Source of the DNA: RUG334 sp045599645
Lineage (GTDB): Bacteria > Muiribacteriota > Ozemobacteria > Ozemobacterales > Ozemobacteraceae
Direction of reading: 5' to 3'
Assembly (NCBI GenBank): GCA_045599645.1
Contig: JAZRWI010000003.1
Coordinates: forward strand, 1-64,000
DNA length: 64,000 nt
Position 1 is the stretch's first letter. Each line of letters begins with the position of its first letter. The position numbers and the translations under genes were made by a program. The notes below the pieces were generated by a model. The model had not been told where the DNA came from and searched no databases. It was given only the letters and a program-made list of their open reading frames with translations. This document shows, one piece after another, positions 25,961 through 34,759 of this stretch.

Positions 25961-26974
25961 TTGAAAAAGACTAAGATAATCTCTATAGCAGTGGCTATGC
26001 TTGCTGTCGTAGCCTTAGGGGTTTTCATGGGTAAATATATGTTCAAACTCATGGAAGCTACCAGCAATCCAAGCCCAAATACAGGAGCAACACAGCAAAC
26101 TTCTGGGCAGGATACTGTAAAGGTTTTATACAGTGACAATAATCCGAATACAGAAAAAGCTGAAGTTCCAAACAATGAAACTGCTAATTCAGCATCAACT
26201 TCAAATACTTTATCTCCAGCCCCTAATCAGGTAACAGCTCAACAAGAGTCAACAGTGGCAACAGCAACTACTGCACCTGCATCTGCATCAGTATCTGCTC
26301 CGGCTGCTTCTCCAACAACAGCAACAGCCGCATCAACTTCATCCAATAATGCTATTGCATTCTCTCCTACAGGTCCCAAATGGTATGCTTATGCCAGCAC
26401 CAATGGTCTCAACGTAAGAGAAAGCCCGGCAGTTAAAGGGAAACTTTTATTCAAGGTTTCAAAGGGTACCCGTGGTGTAGTAAAAGAAAAGAAAGATGGC
26501 TGGTCTTACATTCAGTGGGATTTCAACAAGAAAAAAGGCTGGTCAATCGATGAATATCTTGTTCAAGGTCCTGCCGGCATCATTGATCATGTAGCTACAA
26601 ATTCATCAAACAACGCAACAGGCAGCGCCAAAGTTGATACAGCCAAAAAAGATCAGCTAACACAAGCAGACGTTACAAAGATGCTTGAACAGAGCAAAAC
26701 CATTGTTGGTGTTGCAAAACCAGCACCAGCATCAGAAACCGTAATTGTTTATACAAACAAAGATTTGCCTCAAAGAGGCACAATCACACCAATCAACGGT
26801 GCTAATATCCGTGAACAGCCGACTACTCAAAGTGCAAGATTAATAAAACTGCCAAAAGGCACTTCAGTAGGAATCAAAAGTGTAAAGAAAGTAGACAAGT
26901 ATCAGTGGTTTGAAATAACCTACAGCAATGGTACAAAGTCAGGCTGGACAAGAGAAGATAATCTACAGTTCTAA
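25961..26974 (+). CDS. Membrane-anchored protein with two SH3 domains
   Basis: 337 residues from a TTG start, fixed by GAGGAG at 25947-25952 (eight-base spacer) and the promoter upstream. One N-terminal membrane span (about 7-27) is followed by a Ser/Thr/Ala/Pro-rich linker (30-140). Two bacterial SH3 (SH3b) modules follow, at about 147-200 (STNGLNVRESPAVKG) and about 268-337 (NGANIREQPTTQS). SH3b domains often bind peptidoglycan peptides, so it may be a periplasmic cell-wall-binding protein. No catalytic domain is present. Confidence 0.85.
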   Translation: MKKTKIISIAVAMLAVVALGVFMGKYMFKLMEATSNPSPNTGATQQTSGQDTVKVLYSDNNPNTEKAEVPNNETANSASTSNTLSPAPNQVTAQQESTVATATTAPASASVSAPAASPTTATAASTSSNNAIAFSPTGPKWYAYASTNGLNVRESPAVKGKLLFKVSKGTRGVVKEKKDGWSYIQWDFNKKKGWSIDEYLVQGPAGIIDHVATNSSNNATGSAKVDTAKKDQLTQADVTKMLEQSKTIVGVAKPAPASETVIVYTNKDLPQRGTITPINGANIREQPTTQSARLIKLPKGTSVGIKSVKKVDKYQWFEITYSNGTKSGWTREDNLQF

Positions 26975-26987
26975 TAATCAACTATAA

Positions 26988-27025
26988 AAAAAAATAACCT
27001 TTCCACCAGGAAAGGTTATTTTTTT
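26988..27025. terminator. Bidirectional terminator between convergent genes
   Basis: TAACCTTTCC (26995-27004) pairs with GGAAAGGTTA (27009-27018) over a four-base loop, with an A-run before and a T-run after. Shared by the SH3 gene and the minus-strand protease gene. Confidence 0.9.
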
Positions 27026-27855
27026 AATACCGTTGGAAAGCTATTTATCTTAGCAACTCTGTTTCCACAAAATGGGCAGAATCTTATGGATTCAACAGTT
27101 AAAGCCCTGCAAGCAGAACATACAGCTAAGTAGCCAACTGGAGGAATATCATTTTTTAGTGCTTGAATCCATATTTCATGTATCAAATACAAAAACATCA
27201 AAGCAATAGCCAGCATAAAACCACCTATTGTGGTAACCGAGTAGCTAAACAACAAATAATCAAATCCTCCATGGAGAATTGCAGCAGAAATCATTCCTAC
27301 ATTCAATAAAATTCCTGTTTTTATAGGTGATTTCATTAATAAAAAAGCTTTCATAGAAAAGTAAGAACAGATGCATGCAAAACCTACATGAGCAACTGAG
27401 CTTACTAAGACTCTAGGCAAAACGGCCGTCGGACCGAAAACAATATAATACTGAATATTTTCAAGAATAGAAAAACCTAATCCGCAACCGATAAAGCTCA
27501 TAAAAACATATGTAGGCCTGAAGCCTTCCATTTTACCAAAGCAGCAGGCAATATAGGCCATTAAAGCCTTTAAGCCTTCCTCAACTAATCCAACTATACC
27601 GATACATGCAATAAGCGTGATGTACCAATCACGTGGTGCAGACAAAAATTTCCTTATATCTCCGCCCAAATACATCTCGATTGGGATATAAATAAATCTA
27701 ACAATAACTATTGCCAAACATCCTGCAATGAGTCCATACTTAAATGCCTTTTTCAAGGCAGAATCAACCCAATGCTTTCTTGCTGCAGCCAGGAAAATAG
27801 CTAACGGCAGCAGAAGAATAAAACAGAAAATAATATCATCTAAGGACAAAGACAA
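27016..27855 (-). CDS. PrsW-like intramembrane protease
   Basis: 279 residues with about eight membrane spans and a C-terminal zinc ribbon (CSAC at 246-249, CPFC at 260-263). The PrsW family motifs are visible: E92-E93 in LVEEGLK, E132-N133 with Tyr in LENIQYY, H156 and H195 to D199 (HGGFD). PrsW is a site-1-type membrane peptidase of the glutamic/metal type. It is known to cleave anti-sigma factors in Bacillus. Start codon is TTG with AAGGGA a few bases upstream. It lies seven bases after the propeller gene and forms a minus-strand pair with it. Substrate unknown. Confidence 0.8.
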   Translation of the reverse strand: MSLSLDDIIFCFILLLPLAIFLAAARKHWVDSALKKAFKYGLIAGCLAIVIVRFIYIPIEMYLGGDIRKFLSAPRDWYITLIACIGIVGLVEEGLKALMAYIACCFGKMEGFRPTYVFMSFIGCGLGFSILENIQYYIVFGPTAVLPRVLVSSVAHVGFACICSYFSMKAFLLMKSPIKTGILLNVGMISAAILHGGFDYLLFSYSVTTIGGFMLAIALMFLYLIHEIWIQALKNDIPPVGYLAVCSACRALTVESIRFCPFCGNRVAKINSFPTVLKK

Positions 27856-27862
27856 AATACTA

Positions 27863-29455
27863 TTATTCCCTTACAAAATTGGCCTGATACAAACTTTTGA
27901 TGTTTTTCTTATTTGCATGAAAAACGAAACCGGAACCATCTGCATTCCAAACAGGTCTCTTGCTTTCACTGATTCCTGAAAAATTCAAAATTTCTTCTTT
28001 ACCAGAAACCAGGTCCTGCAAAACAATTACGTTTTTATTGCCATCTGCCCCTAACGAACGAGTATAAGCAATATATTTATTGTCTGGTGAAACATCAGCC
28101 ATCCAGTTTCTAGACTCGGCCGAAACTAATGTCACAGGTTCTCCGACAGGATCCACATCAACCTTCATTATGTGGGAAATCTTTCTTGGTGTGATAATGC
28201 GTGTAAACACAACACTTTTACCATCCGGAGTCCATCGTGGTTCACAATCATTGACAGCGCCTTTAGTAAGCTGAGTAATTTTATTTTTATCAAATATTTC
28301 CAGCATCCAGATTCTGTTTTTGCCGTCGCCTCTGTTAGAAACAAAAACAATTCTCTTTCCATCAGGTGAAATACAAGGCATCATATTCTTAGAGTTACCA
28401 GAAGTCAGAGCCATACTATTTTTGCTTTTTCTATCATAGAGGAAAATATGTTCTTTCTGGACACTATCACTTGAGAAGATAATCATATTTCCGTCAGGTG
28501 TAAGCTCAGGAGTCCACACATTACCATTCCATTCAAAAACACGTTCTGAAGAAGCCTTTTCAGAAGGAGTTTTTGCAAAGCACTGGAAAGTTGGCTTTCC
28601 ATTATAATCATAACGGTTAGAAGCAAATATCAGTTCTTTACCGTCTCTTGCCATAAAAGCGTGATAGCTATCTCCACTAGAGGTTTCTAAGAGTGACAGA
28701 TTTTTATAGATTAAATGATGTTCTTCAACAGGAGCTTGTTCAGCTACTGATTCTGTTTCCTTTACTGGAGCAGCTTCGACAAACATCTGAGTAGTTCCGG
28801 AAGCTTCTGAAGTTTCTGAAGCCACTGCTTGTTCAGATATTTCAAATTCACTTTCTTTTTCTTCAACAATAGTTACTTCACTGTTTGAATTATCGTCAGC
28901 AATTGAAGCAGCTTCTACAGCTTCCGGTGGAACTTCTGGCGGAACAGCCAAAACATCAGCTACTTCAGTAGGAATATTTTCTATAGGCTTTAATTCTTCC
29001 TTTGGCTCATCGGATTGAGAGACTAATTCCCCGGCAGATGATTCTTTTTCATTAACATTAGAAGTTTGTTCGTCCAAACTATTATTACTTTCTTCTGAAG
29101 GGAACAAAACTTCTTTAAGCTTGTCAATTTCGCTTAAATTATCTGTTTCAGTTGTTTTAGGGGCGGTAGGTTCAGAATATTTCATTTCCACAGTTACACC
29201 TGTGGAAGTTGTATTAACAGAGGCATTACCTTCTTTTGCAGAAGGCAAATATTCTTTCAGGAAGGAATGCTTCCAAGCTTCTCCCTTGAAAAGGTATGTA
29301 TCAAAAAGGCTGCCTGTAAAAGCACCTGCAAGGAATATAAAAAGGCCCAGAACCATTCTTCTATGGCGTCTGCGTCTCTTTTTCTGTGGTGTATCGCAAT
29401 CAGGACAGTTAATTTCTCTTCCTGGTAATTTTCTTCCGCATCTGAAACAGTACAT
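27863..29455 (-). CDS. Zinc-ribbon membrane protein with TolB-like propeller
   Basis: 530 residues. An N-terminal zinc ribbon (CFRC 3-6, CPDC 17-20) is followed by an Arg/Lys-rich stretch and a membrane span (about 33-53). A long acidic, low-complexity linker (about 70-245) follows. A C-terminal WD40/TolB-type beta-propeller (about 255-530) has repeated SPDGKRIVFVSNR, TPDGNMIIFSSD and SPDNKYIAYTR units. Cytoplasmic zinc ribbon and periplasmic propeller are inferred. AGGAG precedes the ATG, and TTGTTA-N17-TATAAT lies upstream. Confidence 0.85.
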   Translation of the reverse strand: MYCFRCGRKLPGREINCPDCDTPQKKRRRRHRRMVLGLFIFLAGAFTGSLFDTYLFKGEAWKHSFLKEYLPSAKEGNASVNTTSTGVTVEMKYSEPTAPKTTETDNLSEIDKLKEVLFPSEESNNSLDEQTSNVNEKESSAGELVSQSDEPKEELKPIENIPTEVADVLAVPPEVPPEAVEAASIADDNSNSEVTIVEEKESEFEISEQAVASETSEASGTTQMFVEAAPVKETESVAEQAPVEEHHLIYKNLSLLETSSGDSYHAFMARDGKELIFASNRYDYNGKPTFQCFAKTPSEKASSERVFEWNGNVWTPELTPDGNMIIFSSDSVQKEHIFLYDRKSKNSMALTSGNSKNMMPCISPDGKRIVFVSNRGDGKNRIWMLEIFDKNKITQLTKGAVNDCEPRWTPDGKSVVFTRIITPRKISHIMKVDVDPVGEPVTLVSAESRNWMADVSPDNKYIAYTRSLGADGNKNVIVLQDLVSGKEEILNFSGISESKRPVWNADGSGFVFHANKKNIKSLYQANFVRE

Positions 29456-29481
29456 TAATAGTCTCCTTAATAGATTGTTAT

Positions 29482-29510
29482 ATTATACTCTGTATAAATC
29501 TTCTTAACAA
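29482..29510 (-). promoter_or_regulatory. Minus-strand promoter (propeller/protease genes)
   Basis: TTGTTA (29505-29510), a 17-base spacer and TATAAT (29482-29487) on the minus strand, 27 bases from the propeller ATG. Confidence 0.7.
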
Positions 29511-29532
29511 CTCTTTTAGCTATTCTTAACAA
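29501..29532. promoter_or_regulatory. Direct repeat between divergent promoters
   Basis: The 10-base word TTCTTAACAA occurs at 29501-29510 and 29523-29532, 22 bases apart (two DNA turns). One copy overlaps the minus-strand -35 box and the other lies just upstream of the plus-strand -35 box. It suggests a regulator site for both directions. Confidence 0.4.
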
Positions 29533-29538
29533 TAGTTG

Positions 29539-29567
29539 TTGTACAAAATATTTTTTTGAATTATAAT
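29539..29567 (+). promoter_or_regulatory. Sigma-70-type promoter of NagZ gene
   Basis: TTGTAC (29539-29544), a 17-base spacer and TATAAT (29562-29567). It shows that an in-frame TTG at 29556 cannot be the NagZ start. Confidence 0.7.
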
Positions 29568-29609
29568 CTTTTGGAAGATAATATTTACCTATTTTTCAGA
29601 GGCAAACGA

Positions 29610-31145
29610 ATGGACAAGAAGCAAATTGGCAAACTGTTTATAATTGGTTATCAAGGTGAAGAACCTTCTGATGAATTTCTTTCTTTTGTGGAAGAATGGG
29701 GTATCGGTGGTGTAATAGTATTTGCACGCAACCTTTCTGATCCTCTACTCTTACCAGATAGATTAAAAAGAATCAGGGAAGCTGCTGGCAACAAAATATT
29801 TACCGCCATTGATCAGGAAGGTGGTCTAGTATTAAGAATATTAAGCCACGGTAGTCTATTCCCTTCAGCTATGGCCTTAGCTGCCACAGGTAGTGAAGAA
29901 TTAACAGAACAGACCTACAGGGCAATAGGTAAAGAAATGTCTGCTCTTGGATTAAACTGGAATCTGGCTCCTGTTTTAGACATAAATCATCCTGCTAATC
30001 CAGGTATCGGTGCCCGTTCTTTTTCTGACACACCGGAAATGGTAGCCAAATTCGGTTCAGCAGCAATCAGAGGTCTGCAGTCTGCCGGCGTCTTAGCATG
30101 TGCAAAGCATTTTCCCGGGAAAGGCCATGCCAAGAAGGATTCGCATTTAACACTGCCAACAATCCCCTACTCTGCTGAAAGATTAAAATCCTTTGAGCTT
30201 TATCCTTTCAAGAAAGCAATAGAAAATAATGTAGCAGCAATTATGACTTCCCATGTATTTTTCCCTGCTTTCGAAAAAGAAGAAAATCTGCCAATAACTC
30301 TTTCAAAATCAGTATTAACAGATTTATTGAGAAAAGAACTCGGCTTTAAAGGACTTTTGATTACTGATGACCTTGAAATGGGTGCTATTACAGAATCATT
30401 CGGAATAGCTCAGGCCGCTCAGCGTTCCTTCATGGCCGGAGCAGACCAGTTGCTTATCTGTCACACTCTTGAACAGCAGCGACTGGCCGCAGAAACCGTG
30501 TTAAATAGTGTAGAAACAGACAAGGAAGCAGGAAGACGTCTTGAAGAAAGCCTGTTAAGAATCAATAATGCAAAAGCTCTGATAACTGAAGACCAAGGAA
30601 ATAGCATTGATGAGCTTCATAATGAACATAATGATTTAATTAATCTAGTTTCAGAAAAATCAATTAAGTTTCTTGATGCTGATTCCAATGATTTACCAGT
30701 AGAAGACAGTAAAGATACCTTATTCGTATTACCGTTGATTTCTTCATTAGTTCAGGTCGAAGAAGAACACAAAACCAAAAGCCTTGCAAGTATAATAAAT
30801 GGTGATTTTCCCAAAAGTCAGACAATTGTTTACGAACCAAAGGCCGAACGCCAAGTAATAATCGACTCAGTAAACAAAATAAATGCAAAACAACTTGTTT
30901 TCATGACTTACAACGGTCATTTATTCAAAGAACAACTGGAAGCAGCAAGAGAGCTTTCTAAGACCAAAAAGATAATTATGATAGCTCTGAGAAATCCGTA
31001 TGATATTTTTGAATGTGATTTTGCAAAAACGAAGGGTGCCACATTCGGTTTCAGAACTCCTGTAATCAAAGCATTGCTTAATGTTCTGAAAGGACAAAAG
31101 GCCGTCAACAGAGAAGACTGGCCAATATCAACCACCTTGGAATAA
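29610..31145 (+). CDS. nagZ: NagZ-like beta-N-acetylglucosaminidase (GH3)
   Basis: 511 residues from ATG 29610, with CAGAGG upstream. GH3 catalytic domain (about 1-330): TAIDQEGGLVLRI, KHFPGKGHAKKDSHLTLP with the Asp-His dyad loop typical of NagZ, and the nucleophile loop LLITDDLEMGAI. A C-terminal domain (about 345-511) is an addition seen in Gram-positive-type NagZ proteins, while most Gram-negative NagZ end near 340. No signal peptide, so cytoplasmic. It removes GlcNAc from muropeptides in peptidoglycan recycling, complementing the NamZ homologue at 14.5 kb. Confidence 0.92.
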   Translation: MDKKQIGKLFIIGYQGEEPSDEFLSFVEEWGIGGVIVFARNLSDPLLLPDRLKRIREAAGNKIFTAIDQEGGLVLRILSHGSLFPSAMALAATGSEELTEQTYRAIGKEMSALGLNWNLAPVLDINHPANPGIGARSFSDTPEMVAKFGSAAIRGLQSAGVLACAKHFPGKGHAKKDSHLTLPTIPYSAERLKSFELYPFKKAIENNVAAIMTSHVFFPAFEKEENLPITLSKSVLTDLLRKELGFKGLLITDDLEMGAITESFGIAQAAQRSFMAGADQLLICHTLEQQRLAAETVLNSVETDKEAGRRLEESLLRINNAKALITEDQGNSIDELHNEHNDLINLVSEKSIKFLDADSNDLPVEDSKDTLFVLPLISSLVQVEEEHKTKSLASIINGDFPKSQTIVYEPKAERQVIIDSVNKINAKQLVFMTYNGHLFKEQLEAARELSKTKKIIMIALRNPYDIFECDFAKTKGATFGFRTPVIKALLNVLKGQKAVNREDWPISTTLE

Positions 31146-31179
31146 TATCCACAAGCCAATACTAGAAGCCTTCAAATTT

Positions 31180-31250
31180 CATTCTGCAAAAACCATATAA
31201 AAGTAAAAAAAATGGTTATCCTTGCCGATAGGCATAACAGAATGTTTTTT
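31180..31250 (+). promoter_or_regulatory. Possible structured 5' leader (three-way junction)
   Basis: Helix P1 pairs 31180-31186 (CATTCTG) with 31238-31244 (CAGAATG). It encloses P2 (31191-31196 with 31212-31217, AACCAT/ATGGTT) and P3 (31223-31226 with 31231-31234, loop GATA). Six T follow P1, directly before the GGAGG of the HEAT gene. No known riboswitch consensus was recognised, and chance pairing in AT-rich DNA is possible. Confidence 0.3.
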
Positions 31251-31263
31251 GGAGGCTTTTGTT

Positions 31264-31704
31264 ATGATGGCTATTGGTTTAAAAATTCTTGGATTGTCAT
31301 TGGTTTACTTTGTGGGTTGGTTTGTTGTTGAAAAAATAGTAAACATTATTGCTGAAAAAATGGATATTACATCAGACAAAGCCGCACCTATCAGAAGAAG
31401 AAAGGTTATTCCTCTGGCAAATGTTACACCAGTAGACCAGACCTGGCGTTATATAAAAGGCCTCAAAAGCCCTGACTGGAGAGTTAGACGTATTGCCTGT
31501 CTACAGTTGGCTGACCGCCGTGGAACTGCTGTAGTAGAAGCATTAATAGAAGCTCTTAACGATTCAAAGGAAGAAGTCAGTCTAGCAGCTGGTGAAGCCT
31601 TGGCAAAGATTGGCGACCCAATGGCTATTGAAGCTCTTTCTAATCATTGCCGTGATTTGGAAGAATCCTCAGAAAGGTCCTACGAAAACTACCGTGCAGC
31701 TTAA
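31264..31704 (+). CDS. Membrane-anchored HEAT-repeat protein
   Basis: 146 residues from the ATG with GGAGG eight bases upstream; an earlier in-frame start at 31222 lies inside the leader. An N-terminal membrane span (about 4-25) is followed by a basic region (RRRKV). HEAT/PBS-lyase-like helices (about 58-135) follow, with SPDWRVRRIACLQLA, ALNDSKEEVSLAAGEALAKI and ALSNHCRDLEE. It is likely an adaptor attached to the inner membrane. It heads the run leading to PilB/PilC. Confidence 0.75.
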   Translation: MMAIGLKILGLSLVYFVGWFVVEKIVNIIAEKMDITSDKAAPIRRRKVIPLANVTPVDQTWRYIKGLKSPDWRVRRIACLQLADRRGTAVVEALIEALNDSKEEVSLAAGEALAKIGDPMAIEALSNHCRDLEESSERSYENYRAA

Positions 31705-31725
31705 GTATGGCGTAGCATTGTAAAT

Positions 31726-33213
31726 GTGACAGAAAGCCTTATCTCTAACAATCGAAATGTAATAAAACTCTGTCTGCCGCTTGCGGCAGTCAGTTTTATT
31801 CTTTTTATATGTGGATACATTTATGACGATGTTGAAAAACTAGCCCTAACTGCCTCCGCAGTTTTTGCTGTTTTAGCCGCTATTATTGTTTATTGCTATG
31901 CAAGCGAAAAAGTAATAAACAGCAAGGACACAGAAATCACAAGAATTAAAGATGATGCAGAAAAACTTGCAAGAATTCATTATGCACTTCATCTTGTCAA
32001 TCCTGAATCAAAGCTAAGGGATAAAATTTCCTTCGGTTTGCGCATCATATCAGAAATGCTGCCAGAACCAGTATTTGCATGCTATTTATGCCAGGGAACA
32101 CAAATAGAATTTATAGCAGCAGCAAGAAACACCCCGAGCAATGAGGTTGAATTAGTCTTTCAGGACGATCCCTCTGTTGTTGAAATTACGAATAAAATCC
32201 ATTCTATTACAGATTACGATTCGATAAAAAAAGCCGGCGGCTTTACCAAGCCTTTGACAATCACTGATGTAAACCGTGTTGTTAGTCAGATAATGCCAAT
32301 TGACTTTTATTCCAAGGTTTATGGAATACTGGTAAAAATAGGAGAAAGCAAGCTATCTGAAGACTCAGAAAGAAGAATATTGGAAGAGTTCTGTAAAGGA
32401 ATGGCAATAGTCATAGACGGTCATGAAAAAACAGCCTCCAAGACAGAAAGCAAATTTTCCCGTTCTTCAACTAAACAACCACAGAGTGAGATAGAAATAT
32501 TCACAGATGAGCTATACGAAGGAATGTTAGTTTCTCATTTTCCTTCAATGCCAAGCTGGGATATTGCTCACTATTTTAAGCCGTCAGAAAACCGGGCTGA
32601 CTTCATGGATTACCTTGATACATCAACTGACAAACAGATGATTATCTTAGGGAAATGCTCCGGCCGAGGTTTGAATGCGGCTTTGTATATAAATAAGCTA
32701 AAACTGATTATAAGATGCTTTATTGAAGAATGCCTGACCCCGGCAGATCTGCTGAATAAGCTTTCAAAGTATCTCAGTGGTGATATGATGCCAGATAACT
32801 TTGTAGACATACTTGTCATGCAAATAAGTCCCATTGATAGCCAGGTAGTATTGGCTATGGCAGGAAACACTGTTCCGATAATAAATAGAACCAGAAATGG
32901 TTTTGCTGAAATTCCACAGTTAGAAACCGGTATTCCATTGGGTCTCTTTAATCAAGGAACAGAGCCATATAAAAATCAGTATTTTGATGTTACACCAGGC
33001 GATGGAATAATCATTCACACTGATGGAATAACTGATTTTCCTGCTAGCAATAAAGAAAGAATGACAAAGGAACAGTTAAAGAATATATTAGACAAGCTTC
33101 CCGAACAAAGTGCGAAGGAAATGCTAAGCATGCTTGTCAACGAAATTACGGGTAATAATTCCGGCGAAGTTCCGGAAGAAGATCATAGTATAATTTACTT
33201 AAAAGCGGAGTAA
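31726..33213 (+). CDS. SpoIIE/PP2C-type phosphatase domain protein, degenerate
   Basis: 495 residues from a GTG start. Two membrane spans (about 13-60) are followed by a GAF-like sensor region (about 85-230) and a SpoIIE/RsbU-type domain (about 255-495). Metal-site residues: D292 in RADFMD, D433 in HTDGITD and the late EEDHS are kept. The Asp of the GDxSGxG motif is replaced: the loop reads GKCSGRG with K310. The D292-K310 spacing of 18 equals the D610-D628 spacing in SpoIIE. It may be a pseudophosphatase that senses or titrates a partner. It belongs to the HEAT-TPR-pilB run. Confidence 0.8.
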   Translation: MTESLISNNRNVIKLCLPLAAVSFILFICGYIYDDVEKLALTASAVFAVLAAIIVYCYASEKVINSKDTEITRIKDDAEKLARIHYALHLVNPESKLRDKISFGLRIISEMLPEPVFACYLCQGTQIEFIAAARNTPSNEVELVFQDDPSVVEITNKIHSITDYDSIKKAGGFTKPLTITDVNRVVSQIMPIDFYSKVYGILVKIGESKLSEDSERRILEEFCKGMAIVIDGHEKTASKTESKFSRSSTKQPQSEIEIFTDELYEGMLVSHFPSMPSWDIAHYFKPSENRADFMDYLDTSTDKQMIILGKCSGRGLNAALYINKLKLIIRCFIEECLTPADLLNKLSKYLSGDMMPDNFVDILVMQISPIDSQVVLAMAGNTVPIINRTRNGFAEIPQLETGIPLGLFNQGTEPYKNQYFDVTPGDGIIIHTDGITDFPASNKERMTKEQLKNILDKLPEQSAKEMLSMLVNEITGNNSGEVPEEDHSIIYLKAE

Positions 33214-33216
33214 ATC

Positions 33217-33939
33217 ATGAGTAACGAATCGCCAATTCTAGAAACACATGTATTCTTCAGCAGTCGCAAAGACAAGGATATTCTCAAAAATACCCTTGAA
33301 AAAGCTTTTGCATTTCCTGTAGAAGACATCTCTGTCGAGTTCGAAGACAGGCCGGATGAATTCTACAAAACAGTTAATGACAGAACCAAAAAGATTCTGC
33401 TTAGCATCCCAAAACCAGAAAAAATTACAAAAATCGAAGGTGTATTCAGCGATGGTGGCTCCTTCAAGCTTGAAAACAATAATCTCACAATCATTGTCCG
33501 CGAAGATGAATACAACTACGAACTTCTGGATTCAATGAAAAACATACTCAGCCCTATTTTCCCGTTATGGATGTTTAAAACTCCATATATCTGGGGCGCT
33601 ACTATTTACGACGACTATGAACGTCAGCATTTCTTTGATTCGAGAAACTATTCTGTCCGTTCTCAGAAATTAGAAGAACCGGAAATAGACATTTATCGTA
33701 GAGATAATGGTATAATCTATAAAGCAAGATTTTTTACAAAGGAAGTTTTTGAAAGTGCAGAAGAAGGTATCAGAGCCATAGCTCCTGCGTTTCAGGAACT
33801 CAGAGAATCTTTGTTAAAAAGAAATTACGAAGGACTTGAAGTTCTTCGCACTTACGTAATGGATAAACCTACCTTCAGGCACATGGAGCCTCGCACCAAG
33901 CAGGCAAAAGATCTGAAGGCAATACTATCTATGGATTAA
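33217..33939 (+). CDS. Conserved-looking protein of unknown function
   Basis: 240 residues, no signal peptide or membrane span, mixed alpha/beta composition and many acidic residues. I recognise no family. The segment FPLWMFKTPYIWGATIYDDYERQHFFDS (positions about 119-146, quoted in parts only as key motif WGATIYDD) is aromatic-rich. GGAG precedes the ATG within three bases of the previous stop. It lies between the phosphatase-like gene and a TPR gene, so it may belong to the same module. Confidence 0.7.
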   Translation: MSNESPILETHVFFSSRKDKDILKNTLEKAFAFPVEDISVEFEDRPDEFYKTVNDRTKKILLSIPKPEKITKIEGVFSDGGSFKLENNNLTIIVREDEYNYELLDSMKNILSPIFPLWMFKTPYIWGATIYDDYERQHFFDSRNYSVRSQKLEEPEIDIYRRDNGIIYKARFFTKEVFESAEEGIRAIAPAFQELRESLLKRNYEGLEVLRTYVMDKPTFRHMEPRTKQAKDLKAILSMD

Positions 33940-33959
33940 TAGCAAGAAGGGAACCTGTC

Positions 33960-34706
33960 ATGGCCGAAACAGTTTACGATGAACAAATGTTAGATGAAGT
34001 AATAGATGCTTGCATAAAGTATCTACGTTTGCAACCTAACGACCATGAAAAGCTGTTCTATATGGGAAACGCCTTTTTCCTCAAAAAGCAATATGATAAG
34101 GCTTCCTTCTGCTACGTAAAAGCAGTTAACAAAAACCCGAAAAATCCGGTTTACTACACTCATCTAGGTCATTCCTACCGTGAGTTAGGCGATCGTGACC
34201 AGGCTGTAGCTGCCTATGAATCCGTATTAGCCCTTAATCCCAAATTTGCTGACGCGCATTTCAACATTGGTCTTGTATTTTACGAAAACAAAGCCTACGA
34301 CAAAGCTTTGGCAAGCTTCACCAATGCATTAAACATCAATTCCAAGTATGCTGCAGCCCGTTATTATGTTGGTCGCATATACGAAGACCAGGGATATGCC
34401 GGTAAAGCAGCTAAGGAATATCGTCAGATTATTGAAGACACAATGGCTGGCCGTATAAGCAAAAGCAGTGTAACAATAGACTTTGGTGTTATTTTCTCTG
34501 ACCTTGGTCTTATGGAACAAGCAGAAGCAGAATATCGCAGACTTCTTAAGCTCCATCCTGAATACGCCGATCTTCATTACCACCTCGGCATCATACTCCG
34601 CAAAAAGGGTAAAGCAGACGAAGCCATGGAACAGTTCCAGACTGCAATCAAGCTTAATCCGCATTACATGGAAGCCCGCCGCAAATATTGGGAATCAGCC
34701 CAATAG
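33960..34706 (+). CDS. TPR-repeat protein (PilF-like position)
   Basis: 248 residues with about six or seven TPR units (KLFYMGNAFFLKKQYDKA, VYYTHLGHSYRELGDRDQA, HFNIGLVFYENKAYDKA and others). AAGGGA precedes the ATG. No signal peptide or lipobox, so cytoplasmic, unlike the PilF lipoprotein pilotin. It lies next to PilB and PilC, so an assembly adaptor role is possible. Confidence 0.85.
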   Translation: MAETVYDEQMLDEVIDACIKYLRLQPNDHEKLFYMGNAFFLKKQYDKASFCYVKAVNKNPKNPVYYTHLGHSYRELGDRDQAVAAYESVLALNPKFADAHFNIGLVFYENKAYDKALASFTNALNINSKYAAARYYVGRIYEDQGYAGKAAKEYRQIIEDTMAGRISKSSVTIDFGVIFSDLGLMEQAEAEYRRLLKLHPEYADLHYHLGIILRKKGKADEAMEQFQTAIKLNPHYMEARRKYWESAQ

Positions 34707-34720
34707 GAAACCTACTATCT

Positions 34721-34748
34721 TGCATAAACATTAATAAAAGTGTAAAAT
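34721..34748 (+). promoter_or_regulatory. Promoter ahead of pilB with very short leader
   Basis: TTGCAT (34721-34726), a 16-base spacer and TAAAAT (34743-34748), placed 11 bases before the pilB ATG. The predicted leader is only about five bases and there is no Shine-Dalgarno. Confidence 0.45.
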
Positions 34749-34759
34749 AATTCGGAAAA

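Noticed and set aside
31180..31250. Known c-di-GMP, purine or TPP riboswitch
   Set aside because: The fold is a three-way junction, but the conserved core bases of these classes are absent.
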